A stretch of DNA of 6,518 nt, taken from the NCBI GenBank assembly GCA_003453555.1, contig DMLA01000081.1:1-6518 (forward strand), given 5' to 3'. The notes below the pieces were generated by a model that had not been told where the DNA came from, made no database searches, and saw nothing but the letters and a program-made list of their open reading frames with translations. The DNA comes from Chloroflexota bacterium (GTDB taxonomy: Bacteria > Chloroflexota > Anaerolineae > UBA7937). The position numbers and the translations under genes are program-made. Position 1 is the stretch's first letter. Every line of letters starts with the position of its first letter. Positions 1-6,243 of the stretch are shown here, piece by piece.

Positions 1-980
1 TCCTCATCGAGGACTTGATATGTGTCTTCCTCTCCAGGATAGAAACGGTCTCGAAACCATTGGTATACCAAGCCGGCATTGTTTATCGCCCCACCCACGA
101 CCCAAGCCTCGTCTGTGAGCAGATAACACCAGGTTCTCTCCTTTTCGTCTACCCTAGGCTGGCTGGAGATTACTCTTACGGCCCCGCTGGTTCCGATCAT
201 GCATGTTACCTGCCCTGGCTCCACCGAGCCTGCTCCCACGTTAGATAGGAGTCCATCTCCTGCGCCGGCGATGAGGAGGCAATCAGGACGCACACCCATC
301 GCTTCCGCATAGCCTGGTTCGATGCCTTCCAAAACAGTAGTGGCGGGAACATGCTCTGAGAGTCGATCACGTGTTATTGCCACTATCTCAAGCGTCTCCT
401 CGTCCCAGTCCAATTTGTGGATATCGAATAGGCCAGTGGCCGAGGCCACGGATCTATCGACTATATATCTTCCCAGCAGTTTGCCAATCACGTACTCCTT
501 TATAGAGATGAACTTGTGCGCTTTTTGATATATTTCGGGCAGGTTACTCCGCAGCCAATCTATCTTAGATAGCGGATACATCGGATGTACAGGGCATCCC
601 GTTCTCTCGTAGATCCGATGACCATCATGTTTCACCTTTATCTGGATGGAGGATGCCGCGCTTCTGGTGTCAGCCCAGATCATGGCCCTGGTGAGCGGAT
701 TACCTTGAGCATCCACCGCAAGAACGCTATGGAGCGCCCCACTCAAACCTATTCCCAATATGCGGTCAGGCCGTACCTCAGAGGAGACGATAGAGCTCCT
801 AACCGCCTGAAGAACAGCAGTGAATATCGCCTCTGGATCTTGCTCGGCCCATGTGGGAAAGGGGGAGAGGACAGGATAGTAAGCGATCCCACTCCCCAGG
901 GGTGTTCCGTGAAGGCTCACAACCGTGGATTTGCAACTTGTGGTTCCGATATCGACACCGATTATGTACTGTTCTGCCAT
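1..980 (-). CDS. gntK: FGGY-family carbohydrate kinase, gluconokinase type (3' end outside window)
   Basis: Probable ATP-dependent kinase making 6-phosphogluconate from gluconate in the cytoplasm. Translating the minus strand from the ATG at 980 gives 326 uninterrupted residues reaching the left edge. FGGY kinases are about 500 residues, so roughly a third is missing. The N-terminal phosphate-binding loop is D10-x-G-T-T14. The catalytic Asp is D242 in a GDG motif (241-243), and GTSGA at 263-267 opens the second FGGY domain. Several stretches match FGGY gluconokinases more than xylulo- or glycerol kinases: AEQDPE (45-50), LHSVLAVD (83-90), WADTRS (102-107), HPMYPLSK (132-139), SATGLFD (180-186) and VGGAINN (295-301). 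It follows the SDR after 232 bp and is probably the last or near-last gene of the operon. The start is uncertain: ATG at 980, or an in-frame TTG at 989 with better ribosome-site spacing. Exact substrate (gluconate or another aldonate) is inferred from family resemblance. Confidence 0.88.
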   Translation of the reverse strand, partial: MAEQYIIGVDIGTTSCKSTVVSLHGTPLGSGIAYYPVLSPFPTWAEQDPEAIFTAVLQAVRSSIVSSEVRPDRILGIGLSGALHSVLAVDAQGNPLTRAMIWADTRSAASSIQIKVKHDGHRIYERTGCPVHPMYPLSKIDWLRSNLPEIYQKAHKFISIKEYVIGKLLGRYIVDRSVASATGLFDIHKLDWDEETLEIVAITRDRLSEHVPATTVLEGIEPGYAEAMGVRPDCLLIAGAGDGLLSNVGAGSVEPGQVTCMIGTSGAVRVISSQPRVDEKERTWCYLLTDEAWVVGGAINNAGLVYQWFRDRFYPGEEDTYQVLDE

Positions 981-997
981 CCTCCCCAAACTGCTAT

Positions 998-1003
998 CCT
1001 TCT
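998..1003 (-). promoter_or_regulatory. Candidate ribosome binding site for the kinase, bearing on its start codon
   Basis: AGAAGG on the minus strand lies 8 nt before an in-frame TTG (989-987) and 17 nt before the ATG at 980. The other purine-rich sequence, GGGGAGG at 987-981, directly abuts the ATG with no spacer, which is too close for normal use. An in-frame TAG upstream closes the frame, so only these two starts are possible. The TTG start would add three residues. Confidence 0.4.
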
Positions 1004-1018
1004 AGGACCTTCTCCCTG

Positions 1019-1153
1019 CTAGCCATGAGATGAATGCGCTGCCAGCCTATTCCTGGTGCTCCGGATCTTCAAAGCACATTCGGGAGATGCTGGTTTGTTG
1101 ATTTTCGTGCAATAAAGCCTTCCCCTTTCCCAAACTTTGACCAGCGCTTTCAC
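1019..1153 (-). pseudogene. Small frame resembling the N terminus of a zinc-type alcohol dehydrogenase (possible relic)
   Basis: In the 232-bp spacer between the SDR and the kinase, a 44-codon frame starts with GTG at 1153, after AAGGA at a 4-nt spacing, and stops at TAG 1021-1019. Its first residues read (M)KALVKVWERG. Medium-chain (zinc) dehydrogenases such as threonine, sorbitol or idonate dehydrogenases often begin MKALVK. After about residue 12 the likeness is lost and no zinc-site motif follows. It could be the stub of a deleted dehydrogenase, a small unknown peptide, or chance. I see no terminator or convincing promoter in this spacer. Confidence 0.2.
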
Positions 1154-1212
1154 GGGTTCCTTTTCAGCGGTTTCCGGCGAATGCTAGCAGCCCAGCCCCA
1201 GGTCAAGGGTTA

Positions 1213-1962
1213 TCAATCCATCAGGAAGCCGCCATTCACATCGATGATTTCGCCGGTGATGAAAGAGGCTTTCTCTGAGGCGAGGAAGGCTACCACCTCC
1301 GCCACCTCCTCTGGCTTGCCCATCCTGCCCAGGGGGATGGCGCTGACCACCTTCTTTCGTTTCTCCTCAGGCCATTCGGCGCTCATCTCCGTCTCAATGG
1401 CGTGAGGGGCGACGCCATTCACGTTTATGCCGTATGGCGCCAGCTCACGAGCCAGCGACTTGGTCAGGCAGTCAATGCCCGCCTTCGAGGGGGCATAGCC
1501 AGGGGAGGAAGTGATATCCCCGGTCTTGCTGGCTACGGAGGAGATGTTGACGATCTTGCCACTCCCTTGCACCTTCATGATCGGTACCACGGCCCGACAA
1601 CAGTAATAGACACCTGTCAAGTTCGTGCCGATGACATCATGCCAATCTTGATCGGTCATGGTCTCTAACGAGCCTCGTCGGATAATCCCGGCGTTGTTCA
1701 CTAGGATGTCGATTCGGCCGAATTCCTTGGTAGTCCGGTCCACCATGGCCTGAACGCTTTGCTTATCGGCAACATCCGTCTTGATGGCAAGGGCTCTCCG
1801 GCCCATCTCCTTGGCGATTTGCTCAGCCACACGCCTAGCCTTCTCGATGTTCAAGTCGGCAACGACCATATCAGCCCCCTGGTCGGTGAGGCTCATGGCG
1901 ATCGCCTTGCCTATGCCCTGTGCTGCTCCGGTCACGATGGCTACCTTTTTCTCGAATAGCAT
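1213..1962 (-). CDS. SDR-family NAD(P)-dependent oxidoreductase, FabG / gluconate 5-dehydrogenase-like
   Basis: Cytoplasmic classical short-chain dehydrogenase of 249 residues, the usual family length. The Rossmann cofactor loop is TGAAQGIG at 11-18. D36 at the end of the second beta strand (VVADLN) favours NAD over NADP. NNAG is at 89-92. The catalytic tetrad is N114, S142, Y156 and K160 (YAPSK, 156-160). The C-terminal ITGEIIDVNGG (235-245) is typical. The usual Pro-Gly after the catalytic helix is Pro-His here (P186-H187, in APHAIETEM), a variant I recall from some FabG-like SDRs. The ATG at 1962 was chosen over a longer frame from 1989 because AAGGAGG precedes it by 5 nt. It starts 39 nt after permease 2. 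Placed before a gluconokinase, it may reduce a ketogluconate or oxidise a hexonate. A role in fatty-acid synthesis is unlikely in this context, but sequence alone does not fix the substrate. Confidence 0.9.
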   Translation of the reverse strand: MLFEKKVAIVTGAAQGIGKAIAMSLTDQGADMVVADLNIEKARRVAEQIAKEMGRRALAIKTDVADKQSVQAMVDRTTKEFGRIDILVNNAGIIRRGSLETMTDQDWHDVIGTNLTGVYYCCRAVVPIMKVQGSGKIVNISSVASKTGDITSSPGYAPSKAGIDCLTKSLARELAPYGINVNGVAPHAIETEMSAEWPEEKRKKVVSAIPLGRMGKPEEVAEVVAFLASEKASFITGEIIDVNGGFLMD

Positions 1963-1967
1963 GGCCC

Positions 1968-1974
1968 CCTCCTT
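1968..1974 (-). promoter_or_regulatory. Ribosome binding site of the SDR gene
   Basis: AAGGAGG, a full match to the canonical Shine-Dalgarno sequence, sits 5 nt before the ATG at 1962. It lies inside the longer open frame, so it settles the internal start. Confidence 0.8.
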
Positions 1975-2001
1975 AAGGGTAGCTAGCACTAGGGTGAGAG
2001 C

Positions 2002-2835
2002 CTATTCCTTCACTGCTCCGGCTGTCAGGCCCTCGACCAGATAATTCTGCAGAACCAAGTAGAGTATGACGGGTGGCAATGCCCCAACCGCGGAACCGGC
2101 CATCAGCTGAGGCCAGATGATGCGAAACTGGGTAACCAGACGGCTGAGGCCGAGCGTGACCGTGGCCATCTTATCGCCGCTGGTCAGAACCAACACCCAG
2201 AGCAGGTCTCCCCAAGCCAGCAAGAAAGCAAAGATCATAGTCGCTACCATGCCAGGAGCGATCACAGGCAGGATCACCCTAGAATAGGCGCCGAGTCGGG
2301 TGCAACCATCGATCAAGGCTGCCTGGTCCAACTCCTCAGGCACGGTGTCTATATAGCCCTTGAGCATCCAGGTGCTAAAGGGCAGAGTGATGGAGGTAAA
2401 AGCTAGAATGAGGCCAGGGTAGGTGTTGTAGAGGCCGAACTTGGCTAGCACCTTAAAGTACGGCCCTACCAGTAGCACTCCTGGAAGCATCTGACTGGCC
2501 AGAATGATCCCGATCAACGTCGCGCGTCCTCGGAAGATGAAGCGAGAGAAGCCGTAACCGGCCAGAGACCCGATCAACGTGGATAGCAAGGCGGTGCCCA
2601 ACGATATAACGGTGCTATTCAGGAAATAGCGGGGAAAATTCGTCCACAAGAGCACCTGAGTGTAGGCCTCGGATGTCGGCTCTTGGGGCCAGAAGGTAGG
2701 TGGGATGGCGTAAGCCTCCTTGTCGGTCTTCAAAGAGGTGAACACCATCCAGACGAAGGGAGCGAGATTATACAAGCAGACCAGAGCCAAGAACAGGTAG
2801 GCGATCACAGCGCCGCGTCGCCGTTTCCCCTTCAT
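2002..2835 (-). CDS. Carbohydrate ABC transporter permease, CUT1 MalG-type
   Basis: Second membrane-spanning subunit of the importer, 277 residues, about six membrane helices (near 9-33, 71-95, 105-128, 139-158, 186-210 and 243-262). The cytoplasmic EAA loop that docks on the ATPase is at 168-190: ELDQAALIDG, then LP at 189-190. The canonical Glu of EAA is a Gln here, which is common in this subunit. The C terminus GLTAGAVKE is a hallmark of MalG-like permeases. The stop of the upstream permease overlaps this start in TGATG, indicating translational coupling. The ATG at 2835 is 5 nt after GGAGG (2845-2841). The adjacent in-frame GTG at 2838 is only 2 nt from it and less likely. It pairs with the MalF-type subunit and the binding lipoprotein to import a sugar or sugar derivative. 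Confidence 0.95.
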   Translation of the reverse strand: MKGKRRRGAVIAYLFLALVCLYNLAPFVWMVFTSLKTDKEAYAIPPTFWPQEPTSEAYTQVLLWTNFPRYFLNSTVISLGTALLSTLIGSLAGYGFSRFIFRGRATLIGIILASQMLPGVLLVGPYFKVLAKFGLYNTYPGLILAFTSITLPFSTWMLKGYIDTVPEELDQAALIDGCTRLGAYSRVILPVIAPGMVATMIFAFLLAWGDLLWVLVLTSGDKMATVTLGLSRLVTQFRIIWPQLMAGSAVGALPPVILYLVLQNYLVEGLTAGAVKE

Positions 2836-3731
2836 CACACCCTCCGGACGATCATGCGCACGTAAGGAAAACTGATGATCAGCATGATGACGGCCATAAC
2901 CACGGCCACAGCCGAGGCATACTCGAAGTTAAAATACCTAAAATATTGCTTATAGACGTATAGAGACAAGATCTCGGTGACGTGCCCGGGCCCCCCAAAG
3001 GTCATATTGTAAACGAGGCCAAATCGTCTGAATTGCCAAATGGTGTCCAAAGCCACGGAAATGATGATCATCCTCTTGAGAAGAGGGATTGTGATGTGAC
3101 GAAACTCCTGAAACGCTGTAGCACCGTCCACTCTGGCCGCCTCATAGAGTTCCCGAGGGATCGCCTGCAACCCCGCCAGCAGAATGATCATCACAAAGGG
3201 GTAACCGCGCCACACGTCCGAGAAGATCACGCTGGGCAGGGCCAACCTAGGATGGGCCAGCCACTCAATGTAGCTCCTAGTCACCCCACTGCTGCGCACC
3301 AGGTCGTTGATGATCCCCGAGGTGGGGTTGTACATAAAGCGCCAGATGAGGCCCGAGATCACGTCCGGCACCGTCCAGGGCAGGATAGCGATCACCCTAA
3401 AGAACCGATGGCCCTTGATTTGCGCATTGAGGGCTACTGCCACGGCCAAGCCCACAATAAGGTGAAGCAACACCGTGCTACCCACGAAGCGGAGGGTGAT
3501 CGATAGAGCGTTCCAGAAGAGGTCGTCTCTGGCGAGCTTCACGTAGTTTTCGAGGGTGAAGGTCTTGGCCTCGGACCAGAGGGGGGTAAAGCTGTTCAAT
3601 ACCGCTATGGTGACGGGGAACCCCAGGACGAGGAGCAACATAAGAACGCAAGGCAAAACGAACGCGTACCCCTCGAGTTCCTGGCGGGACGGAGCCTTGA
3701 ATACGAGGAAGCGAGCGCGACGTTTGTTCAT
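2835..3731 (-). CDS. Carbohydrate ABC transporter permease, CUT1 MalF-type
   Basis: First membrane-spanning subunit of the importer, 298 residues from the ATG at 3731. It has a basic N terminus, then about six membrane helices (near 21-46, 75-102, 111-131, 164-188, 210-235 and 270-295). The EAA loop is well conserved: E197-A-A, D202-G203, and P216 of the ITIP turn. ENYVKL (61-66) and FGGPGH (245-250) are typical of the family. An in-frame GTG at 3740 would add three residues; neither start has a strong Shine-Dalgarno sequence. The gene lies about 40 nt downstream of a strong hairpin following the binding-protein gene, and its stop overlaps the next permease start. No ATP-binding subunit is encoded in the window. 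CUT1 systems commonly share one MsmK/UgpC-type ATPase encoded elsewhere. Confidence 0.95.
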   Translation of the reverse strand: MNKRRARFLVFKAPSRQELEGYAFVLPCVLMLLLVLGFPVTIAVLNSFTPLWSEAKTFTLENYVKLARDDLFWNALSITLRFVGSTVLLHLIVGLAVAVALNAQIKGHRFFRVIAILPWTVPDVISGLIWRFMYNPTSGIINDLVRSSGVTRSYIEWLAHPRLALPSVIFSDVWRGYPFVMIILLAGLQAIPRELYEAARVDGATAFQEFRHITIPLLKRMIIISVALDTIWQFRRFGLVYNMTFGGPGHVTEILSLYVYKQYFRYFNFEYASAVAVVMAVIMLIISFPYVRMIVRRV

Positions 3732-3749
3732 CTCAATCACTCAGCATCC

Positions 3750-3758
3750 ATTATATCA
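3750..3758 (-). promoter_or_regulatory. Extended -10 element before the permease genes
   Basis: The minus strand reads TGATATAAT, a perfect TG-n-TATAAT extended -10, between the intercistronic hairpin and the first permease. There is no recognisable -35 hexamer 17 nt upstream, where extended -10 promoters often lack one. The predicted start near 3743 would leave a leader of only about 12 nt before the ATG at 3731. The overlapping TATAT-cac-ATATA inverted repeat at 3752-3764 could bind a regulator. Use as a promoter is inferred. Confidence 0.35.
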
Positions 3759-3770
3759 CATATACGGAAG

Positions 3771-3796
3771 GGAGGGCCGCCCGCGGGCGGCCCTCC
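3771..3796 (-). terminator. Strong GC-rich intercistronic hairpin (attenuator or mRNA stabiliser)
   Basis: A perfect 26-bp palindrome with arms ggagggccgccc (3771-3782) and gggcggccctcc (3785-3796), starting 15 nt after the binding-protein stop codon. The 12-bp nearly all-GC stem is very stable. It is not followed by a T run on either strand, so it is not a classic intrinsic terminator. Structures at this place in binding-protein/permease operons, such as malE-malF, keep the binding-protein mRNA more abundant than the permease mRNA by protecting its 3' end or partly ending transcription. That is the likely role here. Confidence 0.65.
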
Positions 3797-3811
3797 GTCT
3801 GCTCACCCTGA

Positions 3812-5227
3812 TTAGAAGGCTGGGCAGGTCTCGCCGGCTTCGCGATAGACGCTCAAGATCTCGTTGATCCGGTTGTAGGCGTCTTCCAGTGCCTGCTCTG
3901 GCGACTTGGCGCCCGTGAAGCCTTCCTGGGCAGCCGTGTTGACCGCCTCGATGATCTGTGGCCACTCCTTGATCTGGGGGACGAACTTGGCGTGCGCCAA
4001 CTCTGCGGCGATCACGGCGGCGAATTTGTTGCTCAGCAAGGGCTCGTATTCCCCCGAGACGTCTTGCCGAGGGGAGAGGACGTTGGCATCATCGAACCAC
4101 TTCTGCTCCATCTCCTTGCTGGTGATGAACTTAACCAGCTCCCAGGCCTCTTCGGGATGCTTGGTGTTGGGGTTGATCATCCAGGTGCTCAACCAGGCAG
4201 TGGTGCTGAATTCGGGCGCCTCGCCTGCCTTCACCGGCACCGGGGCGGCTTCCAAAACCTCAAGAGCGTTGAGATCTGGGTTTACACCGTCGACGATCGG
4301 TGGTGTCCAGCCCGAGCCTAACAGCATGGCAATCTGCTCGGCGGCCATCTGCTCTCTCACCGTTCCCGGGTTCTGGGCCGTAACCCCAGGTGGGACCACC
4401 TCATGCACGGTGACCAGCTCGACGAAGAACTTGAAGGCCTCCTTGGCTTCGGGGGTGTTGAGAGCAGAGCACTTGTTGTCGGGGGTCAGATAGTCGCCGC
4501 CGTGGCCGAAGAGGATGGGGCTGACGCGCAACTCAAACCCAGGGTCGATCGCCCCGATCGTCCCGAACCCCCAGGTGTCGATTTCACCATCGCCATCCCG
4601 GTCTCGGGTGAGCGCCTTGGCATACTCTAGGAACTCGTCCCAGGTGGTGGGGGGCTTGTCGGGATCCAGGCCCGCTTCCTCGAAGAGGTTCTTGTTGTAG
4701 AAGAGGACCATGGACATGAAGTCGCCCGGCATGGCGTAGTATTTGCCCTCACTATCCTGCATCAACGCCAGAGTTTGGGGATACCACGACTTCAGGAAGT
4801 CGTCGCCACCCTCAGCCTCAATGAGGGGGGTGATGTCATAGAGATACCCCTTTCCGAGGAAAGACTGTATTGAGTAGGCGTGCAGGTGGAAGACGTCCGG
4901 GCCCATGCCGGCCTCGATCTCGGTGGTGTATTTGGTCTCCTTATCGGCGTAGGAGACGTAGTCTAACTCGATGTCGATATTGGGGTGCTCGGCCTTAAAG
5001 GTTTCGAACGCGTCTATGAGCGCCGCCTCCCAGTGCGGTTCGGTCAGGTGCCAGTCGGAGAATAGCAAGGTGACCTTCTCTGGCGGTGGCGTGGGCGGAA
5101 CCGGGGTCGGCGCAGCCGGCGTCTCCTCCGGTGGTGGCGTCGGAGCGGGTGTTGCAGCGGGCGCACAAGCAGCCACTATCAGAGTCAACACAACGACTGT
5201 AGATAGCCACAAGTAGCCCCTCTTCAT
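3812..5227 (-). CDS. Extracellular sugar-binding lipoprotein (family 1 / MalE-UgpB type) of an ABC importer
   Basis: Captures the substrate outside the membrane and delivers it to the two permeases. It has 471 residues. The N terminus is a lipoprotein signal: K2-R3, a hydrophobic stretch 5-18, and lipobox V-A-A-C with C21 as the lipidated residue. Residues 22-49 form an Ala/Pro/Thr-rich linker. The mature fold starts at about 51 (KVTLLFSDWH) and has typical landmarks: FKAEHPNI (77-84), GPDVF (109-113), YAMPGDF (164-170), LFYNKNLFEEAGL (175-187) and TTWDEFLEYAKAL (194-206). D209-x-D211-x-D213-G-x-I-D217 resembles an EF-hand-type calcium loop, seen in relatives. C253 and C468 are the only cysteines besides C21. 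Several Trp and Tyr residues fit sugar stacking. The ATG at 5227 is preceded by AAGGAG and AAGGGA. It is first of the transport genes, 223 nt after gntR. The ligand cannot be read from sequence; a sugar acid or its glycoside is inferred from the downstream enzymes. Confidence 0.95.
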   Translation of the reverse strand: MKRGYLWLSTVVVLTLIVAACAPAATPAPTPPPEETPAAPTPVPPTPPPEKVTLLFSDWHLTEPHWEAALIDAFETFKAEHPNIDIELDYVSYADKETKYTTEIEAGMGPDVFHLHAYSIQSFLGKGYLYDITPLIEAEGGDDFLKSWYPQTLALMQDSEGKYYAMPGDFMSMVLFYNKNLFEEAGLDPDKPPTTWDEFLEYAKALTRDRDGDGEIDTWGFGTIGAIDPGFELRVSPILFGHGGDYLTPDNKCSALNTPEAKEAFKFFVELVTVHEVVPPGVTAQNPGTVREQMAAEQIAMLLGSGWTPPIVDGVNPDLNALEVLEAAPVPVKAGEAPEFSTTAWLSTWMINPNTKHPEEAWELVKFITSKEMEQKWFDDANVLSPRQDVSGEYEPLLSNKFAAVIAAELAHAKFVPQIKEWPQIIEAVNTAAQEGFTGAKSPEQALEDAYNRINEILSVYREAGETCPAF

Positions 5228-5253
5228 TTCCCTTCTTCTCCTTTCTCGTTGCC

Positions 5254-5274
5254 AAGCCGCTCTAGCAGCGGCTT
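5254..5274 (-). repeat. Inverted repeat in the binding-protein leader
   Basis: aagccgct (5254-5261) and agcggctt (5267-5274) are perfect complements around a 5-nt loop, ending 27 nt upstream of the binding-protein start. No T run follows, so it is not an intrinsic terminator. It could be an operator, a stabilising 5' hairpin of the transport mRNA, or a processing site. Confidence 0.45.
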
Positions 5275-5450
5275 AGCACCAACTCCTCACTGGGGAGCCC
5301 ACCCCCATGCTCGAAACCCAGCGCCTTTGCTGTCCTCAGACGAAGGAGATCTAGCAGGGCTTCATCACCTCCTCTTAGGCCACAGTTATAACCGCCGATC
5401 TTGCTGGTACCATCGATGACGGCTCTTACTCGGACAAGGGGTAGATAACA
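5262..5450 (-). other. gntR-to-binding-protein spacer: stop-bounded frame, possibly a gene relic
   Basis: Directly after the gntR stop, in the same frame, 62 sense codons run to a TAG at 5264-5262. There is no usable start codon until the last few codons (TTG, GTG). The translation is protein-like, for example IDGTSKIGGYNCG and DEALLDLLRLRTAKALGFEHGGG, but I recognise no family. It could be the tail of a degraded gene, a readthrough extension, or chance. Within it, TATAAC at 5390-5385 is a weak -10 candidate with no good -35. Two short palindromes (tggtacca 5405-5412 and catcgatg 5411-5418) overlap nearby. No convincing separate promoter for the transport genes is visible. Confidence 0.2.
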
Positions 5451-6152
5451 CTAGCCACCCTCCTGTACAGCCGGTGCCATTTCGCTCTCACCCGCCATGA
5501 GAAGCTTGATCACGTTCTCCTCGCCTCGAGCGATATGTCGGCGGACCTGAACCTCCGCCTTCTCTCCATCCTCCTCTTTGAGCGCCTGCAAGATGGCTCT
5601 ATGATCTTCCAACGACTGCTTTCGCCTCATCTTACCCTTATCTAGTTGTCTAAGGACCTGTATTCGGTTCGTCAAGTCCCTGACTATTTGGAGCAACGTA
5701 CTATTTCCAGAGGCCTGAACTATTAGATCATGAAAGGCTAGATCGGCCTCGAGCCCGGCGGTGATATCGTCTCTCTCGAAGGCGACCGCATACTCCTCCA
5801 CCACCCTCTCCATCTCTTCCAATTGCGGTTCCGTAATCCGTTTGACAGCCAGGCGTGCCGCCAAGGCTTCTAGAGCCTTTCTTACGCCGTATACTTCACG
5901 CATCTCTTCAATTGACATCTCCTTGACAAACCTGCCCCTATAGGGGATAGTCTCGATTAGTCCATCCTTCTCTAGCTCACGCATGGCTTCGCGGATAGGC
6001 GTATTGCTGACCCCCAACGTTCGTGCCAGCTCATTGTCCTTCAACCTCGTTCCAGGTGGGAGTTCAGCGCTGAGGATTCTATCCTTGATGATGTCGTAGA
6101 CCCTATGGGCAAGGGTATTACCCCTTCGTAACTGAAGTGAGTCGTTCGCCAC
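5451..6152 (-). CDS. GntR-family transcriptional regulator with FCD ligand-binding domain
   Basis: Probable local repressor of the operon. From the GTG at 6152 it has 233 residues, normal for this subfamily. The winged helix-turn-helix spans about 14-77: LAHRVYDIIKDRIL, LPPGTRL (31-37), ELARTLGVSNTPIREAMREL (41-60), and the wing IPYRGRFV (69-76). The FCD all-helical domain follows (about 84-220). The metal-binding residues characteristic of this domain are all present: D137, H141, H184 and H206, which usually hold a metal that helps bind a carboxylate effector. That fits a sugar-acid pathway. Other starts are GTG at 6170 and ATG at 6233. The 6152 GTG is favoured by GAGG 6 nt upstream and by the usual short N terminus. 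The 6233 ATG lies almost on the predicted transcription start and would need leaderless translation. It reads in the same direction as the transport genes. Confidence 0.92.
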   Translation of the reverse strand: MANDSLQLRRGNTLAHRVYDIIKDRILSAELPPGTRLKDNELARTLGVSNTPIREAMRELEKDGLIETIPYRGRFVKEMSIEEMREVYGVRKALEALAARLAVKRITEPQLEEMERVVEEYAVAFERDDITAGLEADLAFHDLIVQASGNSTLLQIVRDLTNRIQVLRQLDKGKMRRKQSLEDHRAILQALKEEDGEKAEVQVRRHIARGEENVIKLLMAGESEMAPAVQEGG

Positions 6153-6221
6153 TCTTTCCCTCGCTTTCACAACTCTAACTCTCTTGGGATTGACCTGCTG
6201 ACATCTTCGATCGAGCAGGGA

Positions 6222-6235
6222 TACATAATACATAA
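6222..6235. repeat. Tandem 7-bp repeat at the gntR transcription start
   Basis: tacataa occurs twice head to tail (6222-6228 and 6229-6235), with a third, degenerate unit tatatta (6236-6242) running into the -10. It sits just downstream of the promoter and may be part of the regulator's binding region or simple AT-rich sequence. Confidence 0.35.
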
Positions 6236-6243
6236 TATATTAT
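6232..6243. promoter_or_regulatory. Candidate GntR operator: 12-bp AT palindrome over the -10
   Basis: ataatatattat is a perfect 12-bp palindrome overlapping the -10 hexamer and the expected transcription start of gntR. GntR/FCD regulators bind short palindromes and often repress their own promoters. Position supports an operator, though AT-rich -10 regions can be palindromic by chance. Confidence 0.45.

Noticed and set aside
585..1022. 145-codon plus-strand open frame, and the plus-strand frames at 15-248 and 322-528
   Set aside because: All are antisense to the continuous 326-residue kinase reading on the minus strand, which has clear FGGY motifs.
2982..3506. 174-codon plus-strand open frame
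   Set aside because: Antisense to the MalF-type permease, with a His/Pro/Arg-rich translation of the kind produced by reading a membrane protein gene backwards.
3771..3796. Classic Rho-independent terminator ending the binding-protein transcript
   Set aside because: The stem is strong but neither strand has a T run after it, and the permease genes of the same transporter follow at once. Attenuation or stabilisation fits better.
3906..4493. 195-codon plus-strand open frame
   Set aside because: Lies wholly antisense to the well-supported binding-protein gene. Its translation is Ser/Ala/Gly-rich with no family likeness.
6222..6242. CRISPR or iteron-type array from the tacataa repeats
   Set aside because: Only two exact 7-bp units with no spacers, and no origin or cas features nearby.
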